DNA of 64,000 nucleotides from Pelagibacterium montanilacus. GTDB taxonomy: Bacteria > Pseudomonadota > Alphaproteobacteria > Rhizobiales > Devosiaceae. Position 1 is the stretch's first letter, and each line of letters starts with the position of its first letter. The stretch lies in contig NZ_RZMX01000046.1 in assembly GCF_003992665.1 (NCBI RefSeq), forward strand, positions 62,001-126,000. The letters run 5' to 3'. Positions 8,612-16,455 of the stretch are shown here, in pieces. The notes under the pieces are model-generated. The model had not been told where the DNA came from and made no database searches. It was given only the letters and a program-made list of their open reading frames with translations. The translations under genes and the position numbers were made by a program.

Positions 8612-8944
8612 ATGGCCGTTGCACTCGACACACTCCAGGGCGCGGGCGCGCGGGCGCCCGAGCGGCTCGACCCGCTGCGCCAGCAGGCCCAGGAACTCGA
8701 GGGGGTGTTTCTCAACACGCTGGTCTCGGAAATGTTCAAGGGTCTGGAGACCGAATCCATGTTCGGGGGCGGCCATGCCGAAGAGCAGTGGCGCGGCCTT
8801 CAGGCCGAGCATCTGGCCAGCGAAATGGCGCGCTCAGGCGGCATCGGAATCGCCGACCAGATCGTTGCCACCCTTCTGCAATCCCAGGAACACAACGCCG
8901 GAAGCACAAGCCCGGCCACTGCAATCGGAGCCTATACACGATGA
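8612..8944 (+). CDS. cheL: Rod-binding protein (CheL / FlgJ N-terminal domain)
   Basis: A 110-residue protein equal to the rod-capping N-terminal domain of FlgJ, with no muramidase domain. The signature is RQQAQELEGVFLNTLVSEMFKGLE followed by FGGGHAEEQWRGLQAEHLASEMARSGGIGIADQI, typical of alphaproteobacterial single-domain rod-binding proteins, called CheL in Caulobacter. It likely guides rod assembly in the periplasm, with no signal peptide because it is exported through the flagellar system. It starts two bases after the flgI stop, and its own stop overlaps the flbY start (ATGA). Confidence 0.88.
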   Translation: MAVALDTLQGAGARAPERLDPLRQQAQELEGVFLNTLVSEMFKGLETESMFGGGHAEEQWRGLQAEHLASEMARSGGIGIADQIVATLLQSQEHNAGSTSPATAIGAYTR

Positions 8945-9408
8945 CCGCGACAAGCCGACTGGCCGTTCTGGACGAGATGGATGCGCCCACACTGTGCATG
9001 AAGACCCAGACCGCGCTCTCCGCCCTTGTCGAGGTGATGAACCGGGAAACCACGCTTCTGCGGGCCGGGCACATGCGTGAAGCCACCGCGATGTCGGCGG
9101 AAAAGGCGCAACTGGCCCAGGACTACGTGCAGCTTGCGCGCGCCGTCCAGCGCCACACCCCGCGCCTGCGGGCCGAGGCGCCCGAACGGATCGCGGCGCT
9201 GGCGCGCGGCCACGAGGCGCTAGCCACCCAGATGGCGGAAAACCTGCGGGTGCTGGCCACGGCCCGGGCCGTGACCGAGGACCTTCTGGGCGACGTCGCA
9301 CGCCAGGCGGCGGGATCGTCCGCGCCCAGGACCTATGGGGCCAGCGGCGCGGCACCGGCCACCGCCCAGCGCGCCATGGAGGGCATTTCGGTCAACCGGG
9401 CGCTGTGA
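8941..9408 (+). CDS. flbY: FlbY / FlgN-like flagellar secretion chaperone
   Basis: A 155-residue, mostly helical cytosolic protein, third in the flgI-cheL-flbY operon and overlapping cheL by the ATGA sequence. The blocks ALVEVMNRETTLLRAGH and KAQLAQDYVQLARAV resemble FlgN-type chaperones, which hold the hook-filament junction proteins FlgK and FlgL before export; the C-terminus is Ala/Ser-rich and ends in GISVNRAL. In Caulobacter the gene in this position is flbY. The assignment rests on gene order plus helical composition and so is weaker than for its neighbours. Confidence 0.72.
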   Translation: MTATSRLAVLDEMDAPTLCMKTQTALSALVEVMNRETTLLRAGHMREATAMSAEKAQLAQDYVQLARAVQRHTPRLRAEAPERIAALARGHEALATQMAENLRVLATARAVTEDLLGDVARQAAGSSAPRTYGASGAAPATAQRAMEGISVNRAL

Positions 9409-9517
9409 TCGTTCCCATTTCAGGACAATTGTCGGCACCAGATTAACCGCGCGCTCATCGGCACCAGGCAAGAATTGCCGGGCATAATGTGCCCTTCACG
9501 TGCCGGAGCGGTTAACG

Positions 9518-9868
9518 ATGTCGCGCCTCTCAACGCTGTCGCAAGGACCACTCGGCGTTGCCGCATCGGCATCGCCGCCCGCCCGACGTCCGGGCCGCGC
9601 CTCCCACACCGAAGCGGCTTCGGGCGAGGGTCACGCCGGGGACTATCCCCCTCCTCCTCCAGGGGCTCCCGCCCGGACCCAAACCGGGTCGATACCCGCT
9701 GCGGACGGGCGGGACGCCGGGGTTTCTCCTTCCACATTGCTCATGGCCAGCCAGCTTGCGGTGAGCCTTGGATCGCCACGCACTGCAAGCTTTGATGCAG
9801 CGACGCTGCGCAATGGAGGATGGACACCCCCGCCCTCTCTGCTGGCGCTGCGCGACCGCAAGGTGTGA
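9518..9868 (+). CDS. Hypothetical proline-rich protein between flbY and the flagellins
   Basis: A possible 116-residue protein that I do not recognise. The ATG at 9518 has GGAG nine bases upstream. The sequence is Pro/Ala/Ser-rich and looks disordered in its first 70 residues (run of five prolines), then SPSTLLMASQLAVSLGS and the ending WTPPPSLLALRDRKV. There is no signal peptide or membrane segment. Being encoded next to export chaperones and flagellins, it could be a small flagellar accessory factor, but that is inference from position only. If it is not real, 9409-10014 is a 606-base intergenic region carrying several GTTAAC motifs. Confidence 0.5.
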   Translation: MSRLSTLSQGPLGVAASASPPARRPGRASHTEAASGEGHAGDYPPPPPGAPARTQTGSIPAADGRDAGVSPSTLLMASQLAVSLGSPRTASFDAATLRNGGWTPPPSLLALRDRKV

Positions 9869-9958
9869 CCCCGTCGCGGGCGGACACACTCGTTAACCCC
9901 GGACAAGAGCGTTAACGCATGTTAACCTTTCGGTAGCACCTGCCGATCCATAATATGG

Positions 9959-9973
9959 TTAACACCGTCTTAC
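9959..9973 (+). promoter_or_regulatory. CtrA-like box upstream of flagellin 1
   Basis: TTAA-N7-TTAC (9959-9962 and 9970-9973) approximates the CtrA consensus TTAA-N7-TTAA, 42 bases before the flagellin ATG. Three further GTTAAC motifs occur at about 9892-9933. No sigma-54 match was found here. Confidence 0.4.
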
Positions 9974-10014
9974 GACGGCGAATCGGTACGACCATTCTCG
10001 AGGGTGCGCATTCC

Positions 10015-11586
10015 ATGTCCGACGTGACGCTGTCCAAGGCCGTTCGCTCCAACCTTCTGCATCTGCAGGGTACGGCCACCATGATGGACCGCACCCAGGA
10101 GCGGCTGGCGACGGGGCTCAAGGTCAATTCGGCGCTCGACAACCCCACCAATTTCTTCACCGCCAGCTCCCTCAAGGCGCGGTCCAAGGATCTGGACCTG
10201 TTGATGGACGCCATTTCCAACGGCGTGCAGACCCTGCAGGCCGCGGACAAGGGCATATCGGCAATCCAGAAGCTGGTGGAATCGGCGCAGGCCACCGCCC
10301 GGCAGGCCATGCAGACCACCCCGCGCGTGGACACCACCCAGACCGCGGTGCTCCAGGAAGCGGTCGCGACGGGCACGGTGGCGATAGGGGCCGACAGCGC
10401 GGCGCTGGCGACGGGCAGCGATCTGGGCGCTAACACCGGCACCGACCTCGCTTCGGGCATCGTCGCCCATGACGATGTGTTCTCAATCACCGTGGACGGG
10501 GACGTATTCACCATCGGGATCAACGACACCGATGGCGGCGGCGGGTTTACCGGGACGGCAGACCTTGTGATCGACCTCGATTTCTCGAGCGCTACGGTCG
10601 ATGACGTGATCGCTGGGCTCAATGGCGCGATGACGAGCACGGAAGCGGCGGGAATTTCGCCTGCGCTGGCCGATTTCAGCATCGGGCTGGACGGCGCGAA
10701 CCAGCTTGCGGTGACCACGAGCGAGAACGAGATCTCGTTCTCGCTTTCGGGGTTCGCGACCGGGTTCGGGATTGCCGACGGCAGCTTTGCGCCGAGCAAT
10801 GCCCAGATCGCCGGGTTGTCGGGCACGCTGACGATCGGGACGCAAACCGCAACCTTCGGGGCAGGCAACATCGAGACCCGCGCGCAGCTCGAAGACTGGC
10901 TGGCCGGGCTGACCGGGGATGTTTCCGCCGAAATCGACACCAGCAGCGACACGCTCGTGGTCACGGGCGCGAACGGGGCGTCGGTTGCCATCGGCGGCAC
11001 GCTCGACACGGTCGCCGCGTTCGGAATCGCCCAGCAGACCTATAGCGCCCAGACCGAGACCACGACGGTCAACGTGCCCAATCCGGTGCGGCGCGAGATG
11101 GTCGAGCAGTACAACGCCATGCTCGAGCAGATCAGCAATCTGACCCGGGATGCGAGCTATAACGGTGTGAACCTGTTGATCGGGGACAGCCTGGACCTGA
11201 TCTTCAACGAGGACGGGACGTCCCGGCTCAACATAGAAGGCGGGCAATTCGATGCCGCCGGGCTCGGGCTGACGCCCGTGGCCAATGAGGCCTTCGATGA
11301 GAATGCCGACATCGAGACCGTGCTCGACGGTCTCAAGGGCGCGATCGACTCGCTGCGGGCCCAGGCCTCGCGCTTTGGCTCGAACATGTCGGTGGTCGAG
11401 GCGCGGCAGAATTTCACCAAGGAAATGATCAACACGCTCGAGACGGGCGCGGCCGACCTCACGCTTGCCGACACCAATGAGGAAGCGGCCAACATGCTGG
11501 CGCTCCAGACCCGCCAGCAGCTCTCCCAGACCGCGCTTTCGCTGGCCAGCCAGGCCGACCAGGCTGTGCTGCGGCTGTTCGGGTAA
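10015..11586 (+). CDS. Flagellin (first copy)
   Basis: A 523-residue filament subunit. The N-terminal D0/D1 part reads LSKAVRSNLLHLQGTATMM, RTQERLATGLKVNSALDNP and NFFTASSLKARSKDLD; the C-terminal D1/D0 part contains EARQNFTKEMINTLETGA, DTNEEAANMLALQTRQQ and ends LASQADQAVLRLFG. The middle (about residues 110-350) is a variable surface domain rich in Asp, Gly, Ser and Thr. I start at the ATG giving MSDVTLSK; an upstream in-frame ATG at 9955 would add 20 basic residues not expected of flagellin. It shares both terminal domains closely with the second flagellin 230 bases downstream, so the pair probably arose by duplication with divergence of the centre. Confidence 0.95.
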   Translation: MSDVTLSKAVRSNLLHLQGTATMMDRTQERLATGLKVNSALDNPTNFFTASSLKARSKDLDLLMDAISNGVQTLQAADKGISAIQKLVESAQATARQAMQTTPRVDTTQTAVLQEAVATGTVAIGADSAALATGSDLGANTGTDLASGIVAHDDVFSITVDGDVFTIGINDTDGGGGFTGTADLVIDLDFSSATVDDVIAGLNGAMTSTEAAGISPALADFSIGLDGANQLAVTTSENEISFSLSGFATGFGIADGSFAPSNAQIAGLSGTLTIGTQTATFGAGNIETRAQLEDWLAGLTGDVSAEIDTSSDTLVVTGANGASVAIGGTLDTVAAFGIAQQTYSAQTETTTVNVPNPVRREMVEQYNAMLEQISNLTRDASYNGVNLLIGDSLDLIFNEDGTSRLNIEGGQFDAAGLGLTPVANEAFDENADIETVLDGLKGAIDSLRAQASRFGSNMSVVEARQNFTKEMINTLETGAADLTLADTNEEAANMLALQTRQQLSQTALSLASQADQAVLRLFG

Positions 11587-11664
11587 TCCCCGCCTTCCCG
11601 GCTGGCGCAATGGCCGGCCCGCGGCGCGGCGCTCCCCGCGCGCGCAGATTTCCATGGATCGGTT

Positions 11665-11679
11665 TTAACCTGTTGTTAG
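11665..11679 (+). promoter_or_regulatory. CtrA-like box (distal) upstream of flagellin 2
   Basis: TTAA-N7-TTAG at 11665-11668 and 11676-11679. It shares the form TTTTAACC...GTTAG with the box 60 bases downstream, which makes chance occurrence of both less likely in this GC-rich DNA. Confidence 0.45.
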
Positions 11680-11724
11680 TCCGGCGCGATTCAAGCTGGG
11701 GCTACGGCGGGCATGGTGACGTCT

Positions 11725-11739
11725 TTAACCTCGCGTTAG
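11725..11739 (+). promoter_or_regulatory. CtrA-like box (proximal) upstream of flagellin 2
   Basis: TTAA-N7-TTAG at 11725-11728 and 11736-11739, 78 bases before the flagellin ATG, exactly 60 bases after the distal box. A weak GG-N10-GC pair (about 11683-11696) lies between the two boxes but lacks a proper -12 TTGC, so I do not call a sigma-54 promoter. Confidence 0.45.
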
Positions 11740-11816
11740 CGGACAGCCTGCACAATACGCCACGGGCCTCAGGAAGAGGCGAAGTGCAGAGCAAATCCTA
11801 GAAAGGGATTACGCAA

Positions 11817-13844
11817 ATGGATGTGAATCTTTCCAAGGCCGTACGGTCGAACCTTCTTTCGCTGCAGAACACGGCGACGATGATGGGCAAGACCCAGGAG
11901 CGGCTGGCCACGGGCCTGAAGGTCAACTCGGCCCTCGACAACCCCACCAACTTCTTCACCGCTTCGGGCCTCAAGAGCCGCGCGGGCGACCTTGGTCAGC
12001 TCATGGATTCGGTGTCCAACGCCATCCAGACCATCCAGGCTGCCGACAAGGGCATCTCGGCGATGACCAAGCTGGTCGAGTCCGCACAGGCGACTGCCCG
12101 TCAGGCGCTGCAGACTTCGGCGACCGTCGAAGGCACGACCGGCGGCTCGCCCGCGACCGGTGCCAGCATCACGGCCGGCACGTTCTCGACTGTCGATCTG
12201 AGCGGTGCCGGTTCGCCGGCCCAAGCTGCCGAGATCACTGGCTCGAGCTTTACGGAAGTCAATGTCGGGCAGGAAGCTGAAGCCGCAACGCTCTCCAGCA
12301 CCAGCTTCGGGACATTCGACGTCAGCGATGGTGGCGACTCCTTTACCTTCGACATTTCGCTCGATAGCGGCACCAGCTACAGCATTGACGTCTCCGATGC
12401 TGCCGTCGACGCATATAATCTCGACAACACCGGCGATACGATCGCCGCGAATTCGCTGGATGCCGAAAGCCTTTCCAAGCTCATCAATTACCAGATCGGC
12501 GAACAGGCTTCGGGCGCCCCTGTCGAGGCAGAGGCTGGCTTTGCCGGCGGCGAGTTGACGATTTCGTCCATCGCCCAGAGTGATGCCGCAAGCGTCACCA
12601 TCGAGAACCTGACGGACAACATCTCGACCGGCGGCGGCGATCTCGGCATCGCGAACAACGCTACCGACACAGGGGTCACGGCCGACTCGATAAGCTTCAC
12701 GCTGGATGTCGACGGCGACCAGACCAATATCGACATCAGCGCGGCTTCGGTTGCCGACTACAACCTCAACAGCGGCAATCCGGCAATCGACGCATCTGCG
12801 CTGGCTGGCGATGACGTCGCCGCACTGATCAACTACCAGACCAACTCCAGTGTCGCTTCGTTCGACGGGAGCGGGTTGACCCTTACCGGTGCAGATGGCG
12901 ACGCCGCCTCGATCGAGATCAGCAGCTTTGACGCTACGAACGTCACCGCCGGTGACATAGGGCTCGGCCTCGCGACGGGAAGCGGCCAGGATGCAGTTGC
13001 CGCCGACTCCATCAGCTTCTCGCTGAGCGTTGACGGCGACACCACGGCGGTCACGATCGATGCAGCGACTGTGAACACCTATAACACCGACAACGGGACG
13101 AGCTTTGATGCATCGGCGCTGACGGCAGAGAACATCGCGACCCTGATCAACGATCAGGCCGGGGCGGAAGTGGCCACTGTCGATGCAGGCGCACTGACGT
13201 TCGCTTCGGGTACGACCGGAACCGGCTCGACGGTTGATATCTCGGGCTACTCGGCCGGCGTATCGGGTGGATCGACCGGGATCGCTGATGCCACCGACGC
13301 CGGTGATGCAGAAGTTGCCGGGACGCCGGGCACGGTTGCCAACCCCAAGCGCGCCGAACTGGTCGATCAGTACAACGAGTTGCTCCAGCAGATCGACGAC
13401 CTCGCCAAGGATGCGAGCTTCAACGGCGTGAACCTTCTCAATGGCAATGACCTTCAGGTCATTTTCAACGAAGACGGTTCCTCCAAGCTCGATATCACCG
13501 GCGTAGAGTTCGACTCGGCGGGCCTCGGGCTGACCGAACTGTCCGGTTCCGCCTTTAACGACAATGACGGCATCAACGCGGTGCTCAATGATCTGAAGTC
13601 GGGCATCGAGGATCTGCGGACCCAGGCGTCCAAGTTCGGTTCGAACCTGTCGGTCGTCGAGACCCGCCAGAACTTCACCAAGGACATGGTCAACGTGCTG
13701 GAAACCGGCGCGGCGAACCTGACCCTGGCCGACACCAACGAGGAAGCGGCGAACCTTCTGGCTCTCCAGACGCGCCAGCAGCTCTCCTCGACGGCGCTGT
13801 CGATGGCCAGCCAGGCCGACCAGTCGGTGCTGCGTCTGTTCTAA
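11817..13844 (+). CDS. Flagellin (second copy, with triplicated variable domain)
   Basis: A 675-residue flagellin with the same D0/D1 ends as the first copy (LSKAVRSNLLSLQNTATMM at the start; DTNEEAANLLALQTRQQL and QADQSVLRLF at the end). The large size comes from the centre: three imperfect tandem repeats of about 105 residues at roughly 172-286, 289-395 and 397-500, each running from a beta-rich DSF/ISFTL-DVDG start, through A-Y-N and DA-SL/AL-LINYQ, to a D(L/I)GIA or STGIA end. They probably form repeated surface-exposed subdomains. The coding DNA there is less GC-biased than the neighbouring genes. A GAAAGGGA site precedes the ATG, and a terminator follows the stop. The intact C-terminus argues for a functional filament protein. 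Confidence 0.95.
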   Translation: MDVNLSKAVRSNLLSLQNTATMMGKTQERLATGLKVNSALDNPTNFFTASGLKSRAGDLGQLMDSVSNAIQTIQAADKGISAMTKLVESAQATARQALQTSATVEGTTGGSPATGASITAGTFSTVDLSGAGSPAQAAEITGSSFTEVNVGQEAEAATLSSTSFGTFDVSDGGDSFTFDISLDSGTSYSIDVSDAAVDAYNLDNTGDTIAANSLDAESLSKLINYQIGEQASGAPVEAEAGFAGGELTISSIAQSDAASVTIENLTDNISTGGGDLGIANNATDTGVTADSISFTLDVDGDQTNIDISAASVADYNLNSGNPAIDASALAGDDVAALINYQTNSSVASFDGSGLTLTGADGDAASIEISSFDATNVTAGDIGLGLATGSGQDAVAADSISFSLSVDGDTTAVTIDAATVNTYNTDNGTSFDASALTAENIATLINDQAGAEVATVDAGALTFASGTTGTGSTVDISGYSAGVSGGSTGIADATDAGDAEVAGTPGTVANPKRAELVDQYNELLQQIDDLAKDASFNGVNLLNGNDLQVIFNEDGSSKLDITGVEFDSAGLGLTELSGSAFNDNDGINAVLNDLKSGIEDLRTQASKFGSNLSVVETRQNFTKDMVNVLETGAANLTLADTNEEAANLLALQTRQQLSSTALSMASQADQSVLRLF

Positions 13845-13871
13845 GGCACGGCCAGCAAGACATCATGATCG

Positions 13872-13904
13872 GGGCGGGCCATGGCGGCCCGCCCTTTTCT
13901 TTTG
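13872..13904 (+). terminator. Rho-independent terminator after flagellin 2
   Basis: Perfect 9-bp stem GGGCGGGCC / GGCCCGCCC (13872-13880 with 13886-13894), a 5-base loop, then TTTTCTTTT. It is 27 bases after the flagellin stop and separates flagellin mRNA from flbT-flaF. Confidence 0.88.
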
Positions 13905-13953
13905 CCCGGGCACGCCACATAGTTCCCGGCGACAGCGTGAAAGGGAGCACTCA

Positions 13954-14382
13954 ATGGCGCTGAAAGTGGAGCTCAAGCCGGGCGAGCGGCTGCTCGTGGG
14001 CAACAGCGTGATCACCAATTCGGACCAGCGCACGCGCCTGTTCATCGAGGGCACGGCGCCGGTGCTGCGCGAGAAGGACATCCTGACCGTCGAGACCGCA
14101 GATACGCCCGCCAAGAACCTCTATCTGGCGATCCAGATCATGTATGTGGAGCAATCGGTCGAGAAACTGCAAAAGAGCTATTTCGAGCTGGTCAACGATA
14201 TCGTCCGCGCCGCGCCCTCAACTTTACCCCTGATCGACGATATCAATAATGAGATATTAACCGGTGACCTTTACAAAGCCTTGAGGGTTGCAAAAAAGCT
14301 TATCGACTACGAAGGGGAGCTACTGTCCGATGCAGCATCAGGGGGCAATGGCCTATCAGCAGACGGCACGCCAGACCGCTAA
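13954..14382 (+). CDS. flbT: Flagellin mRNA regulator FlbT
   Basis: A 142-residue FlbT-family protein. In Caulobacter FlbT binds flagellin mRNA 5' leaders and limits their translation until hook completion. Family-typical sequence: LKPGERLLVGNSVITNSDQR, LFIEGTAPVLREKDIL, ARNLYLAIQIMYVE-like (here AKNLYLAIQIMYVEQ) and IDDINNEILTGDLYKALRVAKKLIDYE. A GAAAGGGAGC site precedes the ATG by a normal distance. The gene is placed directly behind the flagellins and overlaps flaF by 53 bases, so the two opposing flagellin regulators are translationally linked. Confidence 0.94.
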   Translation: MALKVELKPGERLLVGNSVITNSDQRTRLFIEGTAPVLREKDILTVETADTPAKNLYLAIQIMYVEQSVEKLQKSYFELVNDIVRAAPSTLPLIDDINNEILTGDLYKALRVAKKLIDYEGELLSDAASGGNGLSADGTPDR

Positions 14383-14707
14383 TCCGCGCGACCTGGAGGC
14401 CAGCCTTCTGGCCCGCAGCGCTGCCCATCTGCAGCGGATCCGCGACGACTGGGAGAGCGGGGAGAGCGAACTCAACGCCGCGCTGACCTACAACCGCAAG
14501 CTCTGGACCGTCCTGATGCAGGCGGTGACGCGGGAGGAAAACCCCCTGCCCCAGCCCATCAAGCAGAACATCGCCAATCTGGGCCTGTTCGTGATGAAGC
14601 AGACCCTGGCGGCGACCACCCGCCCCGAGCCGGGCAAGCTCGACGCCCTGATCACCATCAATCGCGAGATCGCCGCGGGCCTGCGGGCCATGCCGCAGGC
14701 CGCCTGA
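14330..14707 (+). CDS. flaF: Flagellin secretion/translation factor FlaF
   Basis: A 125-residue FlaF-family protein, needed for flagellin production and export in Caulobacter and related bacteria, and acting opposite to FlbT. Recognisable blocks are AYQQTARQTANPRDLEASLLARSAAHL, LNAALTYNRKLWTVLMQAV, NPLPQPIKQNIANLGLFVM and LITINREIAAGLRAM. I chose the ATG at 14330 because GGGGAG stands 11 bases upstream; ATG 14348 (MAYQQ) is equally plausible from homology. It begins inside flbT. A reverse-oriented palindromic repeat begins 27 bases after the stop, and flgL lies beyond in the convergent direction. Confidence 0.92.
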   Translation: MQHQGAMAYQQTARQTANPRDLEASLLARSAAHLQRIRDDWESGESELNAALTYNRKLWTVLMQAVTREENPLPQPIKQNIANLGLFVMKQTLAATTRPEPGKLDALITINREIAAGLRAMPQAA

Positions 14708-14734
14708 GCGGTCCACCCTTGCGCAGGCCCCTGT

Positions 14735-14835
14735 AGCGTTTCCAGGAAAAGCGGCAACACTTTTCCGGTTTGCAAACGCGACAGATCAAGCCGGTTGGAG
14801 CGCGTGCTCTGATCCGATCAGAACACCACATGCTC
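14735..14835 (-). repeat. Intergenic mosaic palindrome, locus 2 (inverted orientation)
   Basis: A B unit (14735-14779, AGCGTTTCC ... GGTTTGCAAACGC, inner arms GGAAAAG / CTTTTCC) is followed by module A (about 14798-14835, CTCTGATCCGATCAGA). This is the only locus where the family reads in the opposite direction, and it is the only one where the upstream gene (flaF) is on the plus strand. It lies between the convergent flaF and flgL. Confidence 0.8.
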
Positions 14836-14949
14836 CAGCGGACCGGTTTTCCCGGGACGGCACCGGCTCGTCCCCTGCCCTCAGGGCGCACCGAAGGCCT
14901 TCGGACCGATCGCGGACCAAGGGGCCAACCGCCGAGACGGCAGACGGCT

Positions 14950-16455
14950 TTATCTCAGGTAATTGACGAGGCTGAGCTGGCTGACCATGGCGGTGACCTG
15001 GTAGCTGGCATTGAGCCGTGTCTGGAGCGTCATGAGCATCATGGCGACCTCCTCGACGGGGGCTTCCTCGATGCCGGCCAGCATGGTGTTGAGCTGGGCG
15101 TCGTACTGGGTGTGGCGCGACTTGACCTTGTCGAGCGTATTGCTCGCCAGCCCCATCTCCATCGCGATCATCTCGATCGATCCCTCGCGGGATGCGCGGG
15201 TGGAGGACAGTCTGTCACGCTGGGTGGCCACCAGCCCTTCGTACTGACCGGCACGATCCTGATTGTTTTCGCTGAAATCGGTGACGGCAAAGACCGCGAG
15301 CCCGCGCACCAGTTCGGCGATGCCGCGCTCATTGGCCTGGATCCCGATGCCCACACGGGTGCTCTCATCGATGCCGGTGGAGACCGTATCGCGCGGATTG
15401 GCATCGGGCCCGACGTCCTGCCCCCGATACCACTGGACCGTCCGATCGTGATTGGTGTCGGCGACGAGCGCTTCGGGGGGGCCGGCATCATGGCGCATCA
15501 CGGCCTCGCCGGGGGCGGTGAAAAACGCATCGGCGGCGGCATAGGTGGAAGCCGCATCAAGCCGGGTGCGTGAGAGATCGTCCGTGGCGGTCTTGAGCGC
15601 GGCGCGGAAATTGGCGGCGGTCGTCGCCGGATCGTCCGAGGTAAGATATCTGCCGGCGGGGGGTGGGGTCTCGTTGGTCGCCTTGAGCGTGACGTAGACG
15701 GTTTTGGATCGATCATCGGGGAGCGTGAGGCCGATCGTGATCTCCTCGCCCGCTGCAGGGCGCGTGGAGAAGTCGAATAAGGCCTGGCGCGCGCCTGCGG
15801 GACTGGCGCTGTCGGCGGGCCCGGCGGTGCCGCCGGTGACGGTGGATATCTTGAGCCCGAAGGGGTGGTCGCCGTCTTCGGTGAGCGTCACGAGGGCGCC
15901 GGATGCATCGGTGTCCACGCGGCCGCCATTGGCGACGCCATCGGCCATCTGGCGCTCGGTGCGGACGTCGAGAAAGCCGGCCTTGACGCCATCTCCGTGC
16001 ATGAGCGCATCATAGGTGGCGACGGGCTTGGTATCGGACGCATTGCCCGAGAAGACGTAGCGCCCCACGAGGTCGGTGTTGAGCACGTCGACCACTTCGC
16101 GCAGGAGGTTCTGGGCGATCCCGCCCGAGGCGGCCATGGTCAGCCCGTCATTGCCGAGCGCGCCGGGGTCGGCGATGCCCTTGGCGCTGGCCTTGATCTC
16201 CGAGAGCCGATCGAGCGCGTTGGTCTGGAACGAGAGCCGCGTCTCGACGGTCTTGATCGATTGGGAATAGCCCTCGATCCGGGAAAGCCGGGCGCGCAGG
16301 TTCAGCGAGTGGAGCCGGTCCTGCCCCGATTCGGCAAGCGTGTTGTAGCGTTTGCCGCTGGAGAGCTGCTCGAGCATCCCGTCCATCTGCTTTTGCATGG
16401 TCGAGATGGCAGCGACGTTGCGGGGAACCGGGTAGAGGGTCTTGTTTATGATCAT
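14950..16455 (-). CDS. flgL: Flagellar hook-filament junction protein FlgL
   Basis: A 501-residue flagellin-like HAP3 protein. N-terminus: ISTMQKQMDGMLEQLSSGKRYNTLAESGQD, as in FlgL; the C-terminal helix AMMLMTLQTRLNASYQVTAM with LSLVNYLR at the end matches the D0 domain. The middle is a long insertion of about 280 residues, so the protein is larger than enteric FlgL (about 317). It connects FlgK to the filament. The ATG at 16455 overlaps the flgK stop by one base (TGATG); a GTG immediately before it at 16458 is an alternative. It is the last gene of flgE-flgK-flgL. Confidence 0.9.
   Translation of the reverse strand: MIINKTLYPVPRNVAAISTMQKQMDGMLEQLSSGKRYNTLAESGQDRLHSLNLRARLSRIEGYSQSIKTVETRLSFQTNALDRLSEIKASAKGIADPGALGNDGLTMAASGGIAQNLLREVVDVLNTDLVGRYVFSGNASDTKPVATYDALMHGDGVKAGFLDVRTERQMADGVANGGRVDTDASGALVTLTEDGDHPFGLKISTVTGGTAGPADSASPAGARQALFDFSTRPAAGEEITIGLTLPDDRSKTVYVTLKATNETPPPAGRYLTSDDPATTAANFRAALKTATDDLSRTRLDAASTYAAADAFFTAPGEAVMRHDAGPPEALVADTNHDRTVQWYRGQDVGPDANPRDTVSTGIDESTRVGIGIQANERGIAELVRGLAVFAVTDFSENNQDRAGQYEGLVATQRDRLSSTRASREGSIEMIAMEMGLASNTLDKVKSRHTQYDAQLNTMLAGIEEAPVEEVAMMLMTLQTRLNASYQVTAMVSQLSLVNYLR

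Noticed and set aside
11681-11700. Sigma-54 promoter for flagellin 2
   Set aside because: GG and GC are 10 bases apart, but the -12 reads AAGC and the -24 CGGCGC; too weak and 120 bases from the start.
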